Shown: piece after piece, positions 44,417 to 55,377 of the stretch
Position numbering within the stretch: position 1 is the stretch's first letter
Layout of the letters: every line of letters begins with the position of its first letter
Source of the DNA: Topomyia yanbarensis
Taxonomy: Eukaryota; Arthropoda; Insecta; Diptera; Culicidae
Direction: 5' to 3'
DNA: 64,000 bases
Assembly: GCF_030247195.1 (NCBI RefSeq)
Contig: NC_080672.1
Location: 310,814,627-310,878,626 of the forward strand
Notes under the pieces: generated by a model
Databases searched by the model: none
The model's input: the letters and a program-made list of their open reading frames with translations, nothing else
What the model was told of the DNA's origin: nothing
Made by a program: the position numbers and the translations under genes

Positions 44417-46903
44417 AGAAAATAAAAAAACAAATTCCTGTTTTCCTAATTAGTTGATTTTAACAGAAAAGTGAAAAACGTTATTGTTATTGAAAATTAT
44501 TATTGATTTTGATTCAAGACGCACATCGTACGAAATGACAGCAAAGTAGCCAAGATGCACACCTTACTGAAATACATCAAGGTAGCGACAGCAACTATTT
44601 TCATACACGCTTGGCATAACGGTTATGCAGCTAGGTAGTTGTCTCAGCTTGGAAAGCTTGTTTTAGCCTGGACGCAACTACCTGAACCAGTACACAAAAA
44701 TCAGAAATTCAACTGACCTCGTTTTGGTTTTACCTAGTTTTTCTTTAAAAACATTTCAATAAAGGAATGATTTTGATTGACATTTTTTCAATATATGTAT
44801 ACTGAAAGTTCAAAGTATTGTCGAAAATTGTCAAAATCATTCAATTTCGGATTTTGTCGATTATATAGCAAAATTTCAGTTATTAACAAATGTAATATGC
44901 AATATGATAATTATTTTTCATCTCTTGAGATTCCAAACTAGATCTGAAATAAGTATGAAGTTACTAAATAGAAAAGAAATAGCTTACTAAATAGAAAAGA
45001 AATAAAAATTATTCCTTTCATCTAAAATTGAAATTATCAATCAATTACCAACAATCCTTAAATAGCTTTAGCTATTTCGTCTCATTTAGGAGTACAGTTT
45101 ATTAAAACATAACATTATGAGAAACATAACTCTAAATTATATTTACGTGTGAATTACTTGCATACGGAGTATTTCAACAATTTAATTCCATACCTTCATC
45201 CGTCGGTCGGTGAAACAAAACGTTTGAAATATCTTATGTTGTATTTTACGATGAAGTAGTTTAATTCATCAATGGGATTTGTTGAATTCCAGTCGTTTGT
45301 GTCTTGGCTGAAAAGGTAGTGTCCGTTACACATATGCGATTGTGTCTGAACTAAAACAAGCGTTACAAGCTGAGACAAGCTTTTCAAGCTCAAGCTCAGG
45401 TAGGCTTTTTAAGTTTTGTGCTAGGCTGAAACGTTCATGTCCAGACTGAAACTGACAGCATCAAACCAACAACGTTGGATTATTGTTTTCAACAAAACCA
45501 AAAACTCAACTATTTTTTTAGTTAAAATTGTGATGAATCGATTTTCCGTGTGGTGACGTTGAGGAGCCAAATTCTACGGAACAGGAATTGTCACCCTGTG
45601 AGAAATTCGCCGCTATCGGAAATAAACGAAATTTTCCTCCCACGATAGAACAAACCAATGGTCCTTTTCAGGCCCAAATTAATTATATTGCAAGAATTTT
45701 TAATTGAAACTTCATAGCGCCGCCTTTTTGACGATGAACCACATCTGAGATAGGTAAATCGAATTATCTATAGGAAAATATTTTCAGTTTGCATTTGGTT
45801 ATCGTTGAAATCAGTTCGCTTGTTACCGGCGACCCGCTTCGTTAGTTCCTGGAAGGAATACTCCAGTTAGCAGGAGCAAACAAATGCGCTCTCAAAATTG
45901 CCTCCATCACTAGACGTGTACAGAAGTCGCATTGTTTTTGCAAGGAATCGGCGAAACAATCGCAACAAACGGTCCTTATTAGGATCACAAAATCGTTCTC
46001 AGAAGAATTACAAATGAAATTTCCATTTCGTGCTTTGGAAAATAACTTCCCCTTACCGGGTTAGTCATTTTCAATAATAATATCCGAAAAATGTGCGATA
46101 AAACAATTGGACGGAAACAAGAAAATACCTACAAAAATTTGAATCAGATAAGTAACATTGACGGAAAAATGCTTCGATCGTTTCTAAGTGGTTGGCAACT
46201 GAAGTTGCCGATTTGTTTTCCAACGTCAATTATTTGCGCGGTGCTGTACAGAACAAACAGATTTTTGCGCGATTTGTTGGGAAATAATCAAAACAATTGT
46301 GTAGTAGATTCCGTAGAGGATACGATTTGTTACCTTTTGTGTGTAGTCCTAAATAAGTCGATGGCATTACAGGATATATCCACGAATAATATGACTGGCT
46401 CACAAAAATGGTCGCATTTTTAATGTCATCGTGGTCGTGTCTTGTACACATCCCTTTAATTTTTTCTTTATTCATGCAAGTTATACAAACGTACAAATCT
46501 TGTACAAGATTCCTGATTATTTTTCTGACTGATTGGTTTAAACATTGTGTATTTTGGTTAAGTACAATGAAAGTTACAAACTTTCAAAACGCGATCTTCG
46601 GTTTTTTTCCGAAATTTTGAAATGGGGCTTCCATTTGGAAACGTTAGTCGTAGTTACATTAATAGTTGGCGAAAGAAAATATTTTCAAATTTAATTCTTT
46701 CTAATGGAATGATAGCGTTGATAAGGGCTAATTTTTTTGCCAAAGAAACTATTCTCCGGGTGGGCGGTGTTGACATCTGACAAGTGGACTTGCTGAAACC
46801 GACTGAAATGATAATTCTTTCTGACCAGATTTGCGGCTTGGTTCATGAAATTAGCGGGAACCAATCAGGAACGAGCTTCAGTCAGATGATTTGAAATCGG
46901 ATT

Positions 46904-46909
46904 TTTCGT

Positions 46910-46948
<39 letters not shown>

Positions 46949-49537
46949 TTTATTTGTTTATTTTGTTTAATACATCAACAGGCATATCAAAGCCCCAATG
47001 ATGTTAGCCTAAATACTAATCTTATTTCTAATACTCAAGTCGCACAAAAAAACAATAATCATACAATAATTATAAACAAAGAATTAAAAGGTCAAGTGTT
47101 GTTAACGAAATGATTAAACAATCTAGAGAAACGTACACGCAGAGTATGTCGAGAAACGTTGAAATCAAATGCTGAAGCTACCTGGTTGAAAATTCGTTGC
47201 AGACCAGTGATGGCTCCATACATACTATAATTTGTGCGTCGGAATGGCAACCGGAACATATTGTTGTTACGTAGTGCTCGAGGTGCGACGTTTATGTTGA
47301 TTTGTTCCAAAATAGCTGGGGCATCTATACGGCCTTGCAGAGTGTCAGCGATGAACAAAGCTCTTGCGGTATTCCTTCGAACATGTAGAGGCTCTAGTTG
47401 AATCAGCTGACATCGGTTTTCATAGCTAGGTAGTCGGACAGGATCTCTCCACGGCAATCTACGGAGCGCGAAACGTAAAAAGCGTCGCTACACACTTTCA
47501 ATTCTTTCAACGCCATTATTATAGTTCGGGCTCCACACTTCAGGGCAATATTCTAGAATTGATCGGATAAAGAGCAGTACAGCGATTTGAGACAATAAAC
47601 ATCCGTAAAGTTTTTGGCTATCCTGAATATGCATCCCAGTGCTCGAGACGCTTTACCTACTGCATAGGATACGTGTTGTTTAAACGTAAGTTGAGAATCC
47701 AGAATCACTCCCAGATCCTTCACGTGACTGACACGTTCGATTTCTGTCTCTAGTAGACGGTAGTTAAAATAAATCGAATCCTTCTTCCGTGAAAAAGATG
47801 TTACCGAGCACTTCTTCGGGTTTACATACATGCGGTTCGTATTGCACCAATCAGCAAGGACTTGAAGCTGCTGTTGGAGAACTCTGCAATCTTCAATTGA
47901 ACGAATTAGGCGAAAAATCTTGAGGTCATCTGCGAACGATAATCGTGGAGTCTTCAAAATTAGATGTACATCATTGAAGTATATCAGAAACATCAACGGT
48001 CCCAAGTGGCTTCGTTGAGGTATTCCAGATGTAGAAGAGAATGCAGGGGCCTGGCATTCTCCTATGACAACCGTTATCTCTCGGTCAGTGAGGTAGGATC
48101 GAAACCATTGCAAAATACTACCATTAATTCCAAATCTCACCATTTTTGCTATTGAGATATCGTGGTTTATCTTGTCAAAAGCGGCAGATAAGTCGGTGTA
48201 AACAACGTCGGTTTGAGCGCGATGTTCCATACTCTCTGTTATGAAGGATGTTAAACATAATAGGTTAGACGCAGTTGACCGTCCAGACGTGAAGCCGTGT
48301 TGATCGTCACTTAGGTACTGCTAACAGTGAGCCTGAAGAGGTTCCATAATCACAAGCTCGAACAACTTCGAGACAGCACTCAATGAAGTTATTCCAAGGT
48401 AGTTATTGACGTCTCGCTTATTTCCCTTTTTATGTACTGGGAACATGTTCGCTGATTTCCAGCAAGATGGAAAAATACCTCTGTCAATAGATGTTCGAAA
48501 GATGTGAAGAAGCGGATTAACCAAAACTTCAATGTGCCTTATCAGAAAAGCGGAGGGGAACCCGTCGGGTCCCGGATTGAAGGATGACTTAAGTCGAGAG
48601 GAAGCTCTGGTAATCATCGTTGCGTTGACATCGATAGCACTCAGAGTTTGACCCACAAGTGGAGCTCTGCTAGCAGCGAGTTCGATTTGCTCAATAGTTA
48701 ATTCCTCATCTGTGAACACGTTCGCGAATTTTTCCGAGAAAAGTGCACATATATCTCGTGATGTGGAAGCTGTGTTACCATTGAAAGTCATAGACGACGG
48801 CAGTCCTGATTCCTTGCGCTGCTCGTTTACATATTTCCAGAAACGTTTAGGATGCGACTTGAGATTACGCTGAATATTTTGCTGATATCGATTTCTGGCT
48901 CGTTTGTACGCATGGTTGAGACTGACGTAATAGTCTCTGAGTGATATTGTACGATACTTGGTAAACCTCCGCAGGGCAGCTCTCTTAATAGACTTCAACC
49001 GTCGCAATGTACTCGTTTGCCATGGAGGGCCGGTTTGTCGATGGTGAACTTTCTTCGGAACGTACCTGTCAATAACGTACGCCAGAACGTTGGAAAAGGT
49101 TTGGACTGCGGATTCGCCATCCTCGAGGTCCAAAATATTTTCCCAATCGATGGTGGAAAAAAGGTCTGCGATACTGCGATGGTCGGCTTTACGGAAATCG
49201 TAGGTAACAGAACGTGGTGCTATATCGAAATCATGCACCACAGTGGCATCAATCGTAGCGATCAATGGAGGATGATGCATCACCGGTTTTACTAGAGGAG
49301 AGGGCGCCATCACTATTGATGTGGCGGAAACCTGATCGCTGGCAAAACAAAGATCGAGATGGCGGCTATTTTCATTGGCAATAGAATTGATTTGTAGTAA
49401 CGTGGCTGAGCTATAGCTGTCAAGTAGCCTCACTGCAGCTGGGTGTTTGTATGCTATCTTACATCCATCAGAAATGAAAATGATGGCTTCTGCTAGTTGC
49501 ATGTTTCGACACAAACTGATTCATCCACCAGTCGTGT
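46904..49537 (-). pseudogene. CR1/Jockey-type LINE remnant, right arm
   Basis: Mirror of the left-arm LINE. The same stop (left 35414), the same motif B change (PQRSH) and the same C-terminal frameshift are present, so the element was already dead when the arms duplicated. Segments: 48321-49514, 47553-48230 and 47092-47457. Confidence 0.85.
46918..46945. repeat. (GT)14 microsatellite, right arm
   Basis: Two units longer than the left-arm tract. It is one of the few length differences between arms. Confidence 0.9.
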
Positions 49538-50090
49538 ACAGCTCACAAATATTTCTCGGTATTGTACAGTCATCCGTTCGCGCCAAGCAACCAAATACGA
49601 ATGTTGATAGAAACAAATCTGTAGCGGACCTATATTTACAACTTTTCATCATTTAAGTGTTCGGTTGGTGCACGATATTGACGGCTCTGGCCGAGATGAG
49701 TTGAAAATTTTCACCATTTTCGGTTGTTTTTGATAGATTTTTTAAAACACAGTATTTTCGGTATTAATGCATGTTATACATGCTCCAAATTTTAATACAA
49801 CATTGCGGAACATATTTTCGATAAAATTGCCCTAAACCTCAAATCATTCTATTAAGTATGATGGAAGTTATTAACGTTCAAAATCTGACGCGACTGCCAC
49901 AGCCGATATTTTGAAACGGGCCCCCATAATGAAACGTTAGAAGTATTCTACTTCAAAAGAGATTATTTTTCGAAAATAAGTAGAGACTTAATGTTTTACG
50001 AAATAGTTTTTTTTTATACATTTCGTTTATTTATAGGCACAAATGCGTTAGCTTGGCGGTGCCAAATGCTTTTGTTTTTACATTTTTGAT

Positions 50091-50470
50091 ATCTTAAAAC
50101 TAGGAGGTTTCAATGTTGAAATATTTTTTTTTACAAAGGAAAAGAAAGTTTACAGCTATCTTAAGACTAGAAATAAGATTCAATATACAAGAGAGGACCA
50201 AAAGATTTTTTTATGAAAAAATTTAAAACAAGGGATTCACTTTGATATACAAGAGGGGGAGTAATAGTATTTTACGAAATATTTTACGGTTATCTTAAAA
50301 CTAACAATATAGTTTAGTACACAAAAGGGGGAACAAATATTTATGAGAAATTTCACAGAAATCTTAAAACTAGGGATTCAATTCTATTTACAAGATGGAA
50401 GACAAGAGTTTCAATAAAGAGTAAAAATTATAGCTTTCTTAAAACTAGGAATACAGAATATTAATTAGAT
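50091..50470. repeat. Degenerate ~69-bp tandem array
   Basis: Six units begin with ATCTTAAAACTAGG-like sequence at about 50091, 50158, 50221, 50292, 50361 and 50436. Each continues with a TATACAAGAGGGG-like part and an A/T-rich part. Spacing is 63-75. Confidence 0.65.
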
Positions 50471-50489
50471 TTTTTTTTTAACGAAAACT

Positions 50490-50830
50490 TATGCTTGGTC
50501 AAGATATTCAGAGGGTGGCTTATTTCCACATCAGTGTAGCAGCAGTTGTATTAAGGACAGGGGAGAGAAGGCGTATGGTGACAGGGAAAGAAGAGCAAAA
50601 CTTGCAACTTTCGCTCACACGGGGGGTGGGGGGGGGGGGGGGTAATCAACGAAACAAATTTGCGCCTCAGTCTGGTAAGTCGTCGAGTACCGGATTGGCA
50701 GATGGTATTCTTCGGACCCGCGGGGAATCCTTCAATTCATCGGACCTCGAGTCGCTCTCGCTTCAGTTTCCTCTATGCAGGCGTAGTGGTAAGGGCGACG
50801 GCGTTACGAAATAGTTGTTTTTTGCTCGGA
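50490..50830. other. GC-richer block with a 21-base G-rich run
   Basis: G6-T-G15 at 50621-50642 could form a G-quadruplex. The surrounding sequence has an open frame (50491-50814) but no recognisable protein. It may be part of an LTR or other repeat. Confidence 0.35.
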
Positions 50831-51542
50831 GATCTCGAAGATCATGAAAAGACAAAACTTTGTCGACCCTTTGTCAAGCACAAAAAGTATAAACATGGAT
50901 GAAGAGATATTGAATTTTTTTTAAGGATTCATAAATCAAATCAAATAATGATCAGTTATTAACCACTCATTATTTGATTTGATTTATGGATATTTTTTTG
51001 GAGAACCACTCATTATTCGATATCTGTATATTGTCGTAATTATGTCGTAGTTTTTCAAAAACCATTTTTATTAAAATTTTCAACGGCAGCAGAACAACCT
51101 AATTGGGATATTTCTATAAAACGAATAAGTTCTTCCAATTGTTAGGTTTTCCACGGATTGTATAACAAAGTGTGTTAGTTTATCATGAAAACCTTGATTT
51201 GATTTTTTTTTGAAAATGCATGTAAAAATATTATTTTAGTTCATCAATTATTTCAAATTGGACCAAAATATGCTGAACTACCCTACATTTTACCTAGTAC
51301 CTAAGTCGAAACTGTATAGTAAAAGGTGCTATAAAAATCAAACATTTTCAGTTCTACTTAGTAAGCGCTATTGAGGATATGTACTTCAAATAAAAGCAAT
51401 AACCCTTTAAAGTAAGTCAACCATTAGCTCAAACCCTATAAATGAAGCAAAGAAAATAAATAAAGACACTAGGAAAAATATTGTTAAGATTACAATATGA
51501 AGCAATTAGTCAATAAATAAAAATGTTTAAAATGATAATTAG

Positions 51543-51741
51543 TTAGTTAAGATATTTTTTCAAATAACGTGAAAGTCTTGAGAAAATTTAACACCAAAAA
51601 ATCGAAACTTCAGCGATAAAATTCTTTCGCAAATGTGATGTCAAATAAATGATTCAAAAAAACTTTTTTTTTTCGTTTATTCCTACTTAGGTCTTCAAAC
51701 AATAATGTATGTATGTCAAACTAACAAAAACTTTATATCGA
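51543..51741 (+). repeat. Dispersed repeat copy 1 (empty site)
   Basis: It shares ATAACGTG...GTCTTGAGAAAATTTAAC and a following ~130 bases with 53450-53956. This copy lacks the MITE found in the other. Repeat family unknown. Confidence 0.65.
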
Positions 51742-51899
51742 AAAATTAGTTTAACTTTCAACATTTAGTATATATCATTGCGCCATTTTTACGGGTTTTA
51801 TGAGTTTGACCACTTCACCGAAGCGAAATAATTTAAGAAAAAAATTAATTCTTGAGAAAATCCACAGAGGTCTGCACATAACGTTAACAATTTTATGTT

Positions 51900-52763
51900 A
51901 GGCTAGTATTGTAGATTTGTGATTTCCATGCCATCCGATTTTAATTTGGGCGTCACATTAAGAGGTCAAACTTCAAGATTACCAAGCAAGGTACCCGCTT
52001 GATATCTTTTATTCAAATCTAGTCAGTTCCAATGAAGACTATAATTAACATTAGTATCTAAAAGCATCTAATCTAAACGCAGTTCATAAAAACGATTCGA
52101 AAAATGCTTCTCTTGAGTGCTTATCGCACTCATCAACAAGGTTCGTTTTTTATTGTACTCGTGCATGGGGTTCACCTTCATTACCACGCATTACCGTTTA
52201 TTAGGACTATTAGCAATTCTACAAACAAACAACAACCATCAGTTTGCGGTCTAATCATTACCTCAATTTGCTACTCTCTACAACGTCCATGTTGTTTCAC
52301 AGTCGGTACGTCGATTGTTTTGTTTCTAAATCTGCAGTGAACGGGAAAATGCAATCAGCTGCAGCTGTCGGGAACACGCGGGAAACACTTTCCAAGACTT
52401 GTTGCTATTGAGGGTGTAAATTTAAACCGTCCGTCGGACGAATCGCTTTTACCACCCCCCTCGAAGCACTCGTAGTTGACACAGTCGTTCCGACAGACCG
52501 GTCTAGCATCGGATAATAATTGGCATCACACTGCTACTTCTCATTGTTAGTGCAATTTCACACGCCTGGGGCACCTGTCCAAATCGACTTCACTGAACCA
52601 ACTGCTGTGCTGCTGTCCGAAGGTCGGCGCGAAAACTAGATTTATTGGTTTAAAAATTCGGCGCTTGTCTTGATCGTCCCGTTCAAATCACTCGACGGGT
52701 CGAATAACAGCAGGTTCAATTTAGAAATATGGTTATTGCACTTTGTCTCACTCTTACTCTCAC
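51900..52763. other. Low-repeat region flanking the putative leader exon
   Basis: Higher complexity than its surroundings from about 52340. No ORF with recognisable product. Confidence 0.35.
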
Positions 52764-53039
52764 CGGTGGCAGATGTATGCGATATGTATTTCAACTGTCG
52801 TAAAAACTAAACAACACGCAGTTGGATGCCGGGGTTCGTTACTGAATTCGCGCCGAGTCTCGTGGAAAACTAACCAACCAAGCAAGGCGTTCGCCAATAA
52901 TAACCATCAGGACAGTACTGTTGCCCCAAAACAATCGACTATTAGCATCCAGTCAATTATTCTCACTTTCACACTCGTTTCCGGTAAGCAAGTAACTCAC
53001 GAGAACCGAACCGATTGTGTTGAGCGCGTGCAGCCGACT
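52764..53039 (-). other. Putative non-coding leader exon (possibly the transporter's)
   Basis: Starts at the predicted start site 53039. It ends at a donor-like CCACCG/GTGAGAG (52764/52763). It holds short upstream ORFs only. Linking it to the transporter 22 kb downstream is inference from strand and position. Confidence 0.25.
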
Positions 53040-53041
53040 GA
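53008..53041 (-). promoter_or_regulatory. TATA-less core promoter (Inr + DPE)
   Basis: On the minus strand, TCAGTC (53041-53036) is a perfect arthropod initiator with A(+1) at 53039. GGTTC at +28 to +32 (53012-53008) matches the DPE consensus RGWYV at exactly the required spacing. No TATA box is seen. Such pairs occur by chance, but this one lies in a low-repeat, GC-richer island. Confidence 0.35.
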
Positions 53042-53449
53042 AGTTGGGCTGTTTGACCGCGTTTAATATCAGCCCACTCGTTTGCTAGTTACATACAGCC
53101 CCAATAGGTCCAGGAGAACTTGCGTCGCCGCCAAATGTAGCTAGGTATGAGCCACGAAACCACCCAGCGAAGTGATGCGGTGCTCGATAATCGAATCGTC
53201 AAATATTACACCGTTCATCAAATTCAGCATCGACAAATTCGCTCGCACAAGCCGGGTCAGGATGGATGGTCGATTTATAGCTCCTAATAAGAGATATGGT
53301 CATTTCTCAATTGTTGTGTTATCTTTCTGTTAGTATAGTTACTTTCTTTAATTCATTTAGGCAAATTGGGTTAATTTTTTACGTATGATTGAAAGATTCT
53401 GAAAATCTAGCTGCTTTAATTTTTCCTGAACATAATTTAACTTTTTCAG

Positions 53450-53956
53450 TTAAGAAATGTTGGAAGATATTTTTAAAAATAACGTGATAGTCTTGAGAAA
53501 ATTTAACCACAGACTAACAGACATAACACTCAAAAACAAAGCTTCACCCGCTTTAACGGTCATTTTAAATATATTTGTAGTTGGGACTGTGGCCACATTT
53601 GAAATTATGGCGCCACTGACATATGAACAAGCATATGGGGGATAGACCACTAGTGAAAAATTGTTCCCAAACCTGAGGGGTAACCCACCAGTAAATGAGT
53701 GTTTGGGACTGTGAATAAAAGGTAGAGCTAGTGTTCTGGGAAAATTGTCGGATCGATGTTTTTTTAGGGAATTCCCTCATAGTGTTATGTCTGTTAGTCT
53801 GTGATTTAACTCCACAAAAAACGAAAGTTCAGCGCAAAAATTTTCTTGCAAATGTCGTGTCTAATAAACATTACGTAAATTTTTTTTTCGTTTATACTTG
53901 GGTTTGAACGTCAACTAATGATGCATTTAGGTGAAACTAACAAAACTTTATATCGC
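53450..53956 (+). repeat. Dispersed repeat copy 2 (interrupted)
   Basis: Paralogue of 51543-51741, split by the MITE at 53508-53803. It continues to AACTTTATATCGCAC-like sequence. Confidence 0.65.
53508..53803. mobile_element. TIR MITE, 296 bp
   Basis: Perfect inverted ends CACAGACTAACAGACATAAC / GTTATGTCTGTTAGTCTGTG, flanked by ATTTAAC on both sides (53501-53507, 53804-53810). The uninterrupted site is present in the paralogous repeat at about 51590. Superfamily uncertain. Confidence 0.85.
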
Positions 53957-55194
53957 ACATGTGTCAAGCATCATTTGAATCAATGTATTTTTCAAAATTG
54001 TCGAATTACTTTGGAAATACATGAGATAAGCCATTGTTGTATTATGGAAAGTTATCCATTTTGACAATTCAATCGTTTTTACGGAACATACCGAACTTGT
54101 CAGTACGATATTTGAAAAGATATAATAATGAATTGGCTTTTAAGGGATCATTCACAAACAACCTGCAATAATGTTGAAGATATTAAAGTTAAAGACCTTG
54201 TGTCTTCAGCAAAGTTGTTGTCTTAAGTTTGCTCAACAACTTTGCTTTTAAGATATACCTTTGCAAGAATGTTGGTAAATATATCTCACGTTTAGGGAGA
54301 TTAATCATTAAAATAACAACACCATATGAAAGGGCTTGTAATGCCTACAAACGTCATTGACCCAAATTTAACGATTTAGGCGTAGTTAATCACTGTGCAT
54401 TTATCAAATAGGCACTTAAAACTTGTAAATTAAATTACTCGAAATAAAGCACGCATTTTTTTCTAATTCTCGATTTGAAAATGAATAAAATATATTTCAG
54501 CTTTTACAAAGCTATAGGAGAGTGTCCCCGGTTATGGATCGGGTTTTGGTTTTGTACACATATAATCCATTTCGATCATTTGTGTGCTAAGTCCCATATG
54601 ACGTTCGAAATGGGTGACAAATACTTAACTTTCCGCCGAAGAAAGTAAATTGATTCAGTTTAAAACAAAATATTTATGAACAATTTTCTGAGGAGCCGTT
54701 TGTTCGTCCAAAAATTTTTGTCTCCGAGTTTGGAACATCTAGAAATATCCACAAAAATGGTAAATGTATGAAAAGAAACCAATGCATGGCGCTTTCCCAG
54801 TGTAAGGATCTATACTATTTTTGTGAGGCTCTAACTATCAGAAATTTGGAAATAACTGTTTCGCATTTTGGCACATTTCACACGCACTGACCATTAACAT
54901 GTGTTACAAACGATAGACCTGCCGTTTTCTTTGGTGGTTTAACAATAAAAATGTCTTACTTCGCTATCTAGGACTAAGTATCATTCTAAAATTTGAATAA
55001 TTTGAAACTATGTAAGGTTCGCCCGGTTATAACAATTTATGGATGAACTTAAATATTAGCCATCTTGAATATTTTCTAAACAATAATTTTTGTTTGAACT
55101 CGGAAAATTTAAAAAGAAAGCCGGCAATATGGAGCACCTGAAAGACCCATTCAAGTACTGATAGATTATATATGTAAGTACCGCATCTCCGTCT
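53957..55194. other. AT-rich intergenic or intron DNA
   Basis: It contains a hairpin, AGCAAAGTTGTTG (54208) with CAACAACTTTGCT (54234). Otherwise nothing recognised. Confidence 0.4.
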
Positions 55195-55207
55195 AGTACT
55201 ATTCGTT

Positions 55208-55364
55208 CTTTTTTTATTTCGATTATAGAGGATTTGAACTTAACTCTTCGGGTTAGAAACATCTCTTATGAGAAAATTCTAACCCTATGTGCGTGGTCGG
55301 GACTCGAACCCAGGTGCGCCGCGTACTAGGCAATCGATTTACCAACTACGCTACGCCCACCCCC
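55208..55364 (-). mobile_element. tRNA-derived SINE
   Basis: Minus-strand 157-bp element with an RNA polymerase III A box TAGCGTAGTTGG (55353-55342) and B box GGTTCGAGTCC (55310-55300), a tRNA-unrelated body and an A-rich 3' tail (AAATAAAAAAAG). It is flanked by an exact 13-bp duplication AGTACTATTCGTT (55195-55207, 55365-55377). Feilai is the known tRNA-related SINE of Aedes; whether this is that family was not tested. Confidence 0.9.
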
Positions 55365-55377
55365 AGTACTATTCGTT

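Larger units (their letters stand above)
42797..49958 (-). repeat. Giant inverted repeat, right arm (7162 bp)
   Basis: Reverse complement of 33779-40937; see that entry. The outer edge at 49958 is followed by GAGATTATTTTTCG, unlike the left flank (CTGCTGCCGTTG), so no target duplication is evident. Confidence 0.95.

Noticed and set aside
52743..53066. 107-codon plus ORF over the promoter island
   Set aside because: Composition does not look protein-like, and it is antisense to a better-supported Inr/DPE pair.
55208..55364. Functional tRNA gene
   Set aside because: A and B boxes are perfect, but there is no paired acceptor stem or normal anticodon arm. The A-rich tail and target duplications show a SINE.
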